A stretch of DNA of 64,000 nucleotides from Chryseobacterium piscicola (GTDB lineage Bacteria; Bacteroidota; Bacteroidia; Flavobacteriales; Weeksellaceae), in NCBI RefSeq assembly GCF_900156685.1, contig NZ_FTOJ01000001.1, forward strand, positions 62,001-126,000. Reading direction: 5' to 3'. A model generated the notes under the pieces. It had not been told where the DNA came from. It made no database searches and worked only from the letters and a program-made list of their open reading frames with translations. The translations under genes were made by a program, and so were the position numbers. Shown here piece by piece: positions 61,708 to 64,000 of the stretch; position 1 is the stretch's first letter, and every line of letters begins with the position of its first letter.

Positions 61708-61724
61708 TAAAATTTTATTTATTT

Positions 61725-63083
61725 TTAACTATTTCCTAACCACTCACAAATCGGATCGTACAGCGTATCAATATTTCCTGCACCTACCGTAAGTAAGATG
61801 TCAAATTCTTTCTCTTTAATTTTATTAAAAGCTTCAGACAAAGTTGAAATTTCTTTTTTATCTAAAGTCACTTTGTCCAGCAACCAATCTGAAGTAATGC
61901 CTTCAAAATTCTCCTGAAGCTCTCTTGCTGGGTAAATATCAAGCAAAATCAACTCTTCAGAATTGTTTAGACTTTCAGCAAATCCATCCACAAAATCTCT
62001 TGTTCTACTGAATAAATGAGGCTGGAAAACCACTAACAATTTTTTATCTGGATAAAATGTTTTGATTGAACCAACGACAGCATTGATCTCTGTTGGATGG
62101 TGTGCATAATCATCAATATAGATTTTACCGCTCGGATAAATACGTTTTGTATACCTTCTTTTTATGCCTTTAAAATTGGCAATGGCTTTCTTTAAAACTT
62201 CAAAATCAACTCCCAAATTATGAAGAATTGCTAAGGCAACCGTCGCATTTTCAACGTTATGAATTCCAGGAACATCCCACACAAAATCTTTTATCGTTTC
62301 AGTTGGGGTATGAAAATCGAAGTAGATTTTATCATAATCCATGCGAAGATTATCTGAGTAATAATCAGCTTCTTCATTTACGGCATACGTAATATGAGGT
62401 CTTCCGATTTCAATTCCTTTTCTTACAAAAAGTTGCTTATCATCAGGAACCAAGGCTGCAAACTGTTTGAAACCTTCCTCGATTGTGTTTTTATCGCCGT
62501 AAATATCCAAATGATCAGCATCCGTAGAAGTAATCACCGCCCAATCCGGAGAAAGGTTGAGAAAACTTCTGTCATATTCATCAGCTTCAACTACAGAATA
62601 TTGATTTCCATTAAATAAGAAATTTGATTTAAAATTCTCTGAAATTCCACCTAAAAAACAAGAGAAAGGCAAATCTGCTTCTTTACACAAATGCGAAACC
62701 AAAGTAGACGTTGTGGTCTTACCATGAGTTCCTGCAACTGCGATGCAATCTGTGTTTTCGGTAATTAAACCTAAAACTTTTGCACGTTTTAAAACTTCAA
62801 ATTTATTTTCATTGAAATAATCTAAAATCCCCAATTTTTTAATTGCCGGAGTGTAGATTATCAATGTATTTTCTTTCTTAAGAGAAGTGATTTTATCATC
62901 AATACCATCTTCAAAAACAATATCGATTCCCTCGCTCATCAAAGCCGTCGTGAGTTTGGTGTTGGTTTTATCGTAGCCCAAAACATTCTTGCCCGAAGCA
63001 TGGAAATAGCGCGCCAAAGCACTCATCCCAATACCTCCGATTCCGACGAAGTAAAAATTTTGATATGTTTCTAAAACTTTCAT
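61725..63083 (-). CDS. murC: UDP-N-acetylmuramate--L-alanine ligase
   Basis: MurC adds L-alanine to UDP-MurNAc, the first peptide step of peptidoglycan synthesis. The 452-residue protein shows the N-terminal nucleotide fold YFVGIGGIGMSALARYF, the ATP loop VAGTHGKTTTSTLVSH, the central VVEADEYDRSFLNLSP, and the C-terminal IYIDDYAHHPTEI and FQPHLFSRTRDF. The order murG-murC-ftsQ-ftsA-ftsZ on the minus strand is the conserved dcw arrangement. Confidence 0.97.
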   Translation of the reverse strand: MKVLETYQNFYFVGIGGIGMSALARYFHASGKNVLGYDKTNTKLTTALMSEGIDIVFEDGIDDKITSLKKENTLIIYTPAIKKLGILDYFNENKFEVLKRAKVLGLITENTDCIAVAGTHGKTTTSTLVSHLCKEADLPFSCFLGGISENFKSNFLFNGNQYSVVEADEYDRSFLNLSPDWAVITSTDADHLDIYGDKNTIEEGFKQFAALVPDDKQLFVRKGIEIGRPHITYAVNEEADYYSDNLRMDYDKIYFDFHTPTETIKDFVWDVPGIHNVENATVALAILHNLGVDFEVLKKAIANFKGIKRRYTKRIYPSGKIYIDDYAHHPTEINAVVGSIKTFYPDKKLLVVFQPHLFSRTRDFVDGFAESLNNSEELILLDIYPARELQENFEGITSDWLLDKVTLDKKEISTLSEAFNKIKEKEFDILLTVGAGNIDTLYDPICEWLGNS

Positions 63084-63138
63084 TTATTTAATTAAAATAT
63101 TTAAAGATTAAATGATTAAAAAATTAATTCAAATTATC

Positions 63139-64000
63139 TTATTTTATCACTTTAAAAATCTCATCCACAATCTCTTTTGCCGCATTGGGTTTGGCAAAAT
63201 ATTTCAGATTGTCTGACATTTCTTTTCTTACATTTTCGCTCTCGCAGATTTCTGATAGCGTGCTCCAGAATTTTTCCTGCATTTCAGAGTCTTTTACCAT
63301 TTTGGCTGCGTTTTTTTCAACTAGATTCATCGCATTTTTGGTTTGATGATCTTCCGCTGCAAATGGGAACGGAACCAACAAAACTGGTTTCTGAGTAACA
63401 GCCAATTCTGAAATAGCAATGGCACCCGCTCTGGAAACAATGACATCAGCTGCTGAATAGGCAGTTTCCATGTCTTTGATGAATTCCTTTATTTGTATTT
63501 GGTTGTTGGTTGTTGGTTGTTGGTTATTTCCATCAACTGACAACTGACAACTATCAACTATCTCTTTATAATCCAGTTTGCCAGTTTGCCAGATCAATTG
63601 ATATCCTTTTTCTTTAAGTTTATCTAAATTTTCTTTCCAACCGTTGTTTAATGTTCTTGATCCTAAAGAACCACCAACTGATAAAATGGTCAGTTTATTT
63701 TTATCTAAACTTAATTTTTCTTTAGCTGAGGAAGTCTCCTGCATTCCTGAAATGATATTCTCACGAATAGGATTTCCCAGAAACTTTATTTTTTCAATAG
63801 GAAAACCTTCCACTTTAGGATAAGCTGTGAAAACGGCTTTTGCTTTTTTACTTAAAATTTTATTCGTCACACCTGCATGTGCATTCTGTTCCTGAATAAA
63901 GATTGGAATCCCCATTTTACTGGCTTCATACAAAGCTGGTCCGCTTGCGAAACCGCCTGTTCCTACTGCAAAATCTGGCGCGAAATTTTTAATGATTCTT
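63139..64000 (-). CDS. murG: MurG glycosyltransferase, 5' end outside the window
   Basis: MurG transfers GlcNAc to lipid I to make lipid II on the inner face of the membrane. About 287 residues are visible and the frame runs past the right edge. Motifs are DFAVGTGGFASGPAL, the donor-binding SVGGSLGSRTLN, FIKDMETAYSAADVIVSRAGA and FPFAAEDHQTKNAM. An apparent start at 63931-63933 is internal. Between LDYKEI and IQIKEFIKDM an extra segment VDSCQLSVDGNNQQPTTNNQ is encoded by simple-repeat DNA (63499-63558). It keeps the frame and falls in a loop of the C-terminal domain. Confidence 0.95.
   Translation of the reverse strand, partial: RIIKNFAPDFAVGTGGFASGPALYEASKMGIPIFIQEQNAHAGVTNKILSKKAKAVFTAYPKVEGFPIEKIKFLGNPIRENIISGMQETSSAKEKLSLDKNKLTILSVGGSLGSRTLNNGWKENLDKLKEKGYQLIWQTGKLDYKEIVDSCQLSVDGNNQQPTTNNQIQIKEFIKDMETAYSAADVIVSRAGAIAISELAVTQKPVLLVPFPFAAEDHQTKNAMNLVEKNAAKMVKDSEMQEKFWSTLSEICESENVRKEMSDNLKYFAKPNAAKEIVDEIFKVIK
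63499..63558. repeat. In-frame simple-repeat insertion inside murG
   Basis: The plus strand has four GGTTGTT-type units (GGTTGTTGGTTGTTGGTTGT...) followed by CAACTGACAACTGACAACT and ATCAACT units, 60 bases in all. Such words are otherwise typical of gaps between genes. Here they add 20 codons to murG without changing frame. Confidence 0.75.

Noticed and set aside
63499..63558. CRISPR-like or tandem-repeat array in murG
   Set aside because: The units are 5-8 bases long without spacers; it is a simple-sequence insertion.

Overview
The window is typical of the Bacteroidota, class Flavobacteriia, and looks most like Chryseobacterium or a close relative. The DNA is AT-rich. Many genes are preceded by the Bacteroidota -7 box TAnnTTTG, twice with a clean -33 TTTG exactly 19 bases upstream. 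Lineage-typical genes include type III glutamine synthetase, the gliding lipoprotein gldH beside a PSP1/RicT gene, an alternative complex III operon, a bacterial GH3 protein and a bacilliredoxin. No rRNA, tRNA, CRISPR array or insertion sequence was recognised.

Layout. 1-9.2 kb: the end of an outer-membrane barrel gene, glnN, sufS, rplY, prs, and an SGNH lipoprotein plus FadL porin pair. 9.5-13.8 kb: ricT-gldH-penicillin-binding protein 1A. 13.9-15.5 kb: a small accessory patch holding two orphan C-terminal gene fragments, each followed by a small gene and a terminator. 15.7-19.1 kb: selO, a polytopic membrane protein, and a SPOR protein. 19.3-27.7 kb: actABCDEF, with no cytochrome oxidase genes behind it. 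28-34.8 kb: exported proteins, a TPR membrane protein, ribH, a ygiB/ygiC-like operon and a zinc peptidase. 35-40 kb: umuC without umuD, three glycosyltransferases, sufE, and a small membrane protein. 40-45.5 kb: clpC, a two-component system, and a UspA-like gene preceded by a repeated operator-like array. 45.8-51.7 kb: mutL, rhomboid, an EEP-family protein, two lipoproteins and GH3. 51.7-55.9 kb: a second accessory patch. 55.9-64 kb: bacilliredoxin, then yqeY-ftsZ-ftsA-ftsQ-murC-murG, read on the minus strand and cut by the right edge.

The most unusual content is the accessory gene family found at about 14 kb and 51.8-55.7 kb. At 51.8-55.7 kb two tandem copies of a roughly 490-codon gene have almost identical upstream halves: a lipoprotein-like start, a Cys-rich segment and a Gly/Pro linker. 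Their C-terminal domains are strongly diverged and carry a JAMM-protease-like HxH...S/TxxD motif. Each is followed by a gene, or gene remnant, for a small exported protein with an FxGTW motif. The orphan fragments at 14 kb repeat the same arrangement (C-terminal piece, then small gene, then terminator). A conserved front, exchanged tails, displaced tails and a linked partner is the layout of polymorphic effector/partner loci. Every copy of the long gene here is interrupted by stops or frameshifts, while two partner genes remain intact. The functional reading is inference; the sequence relationships are direct observations.

A second unusual point is an in-frame 60-base simple-repeat insertion inside murG. 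Related simple word repeats fill the gaps between the neighbouring division genes.
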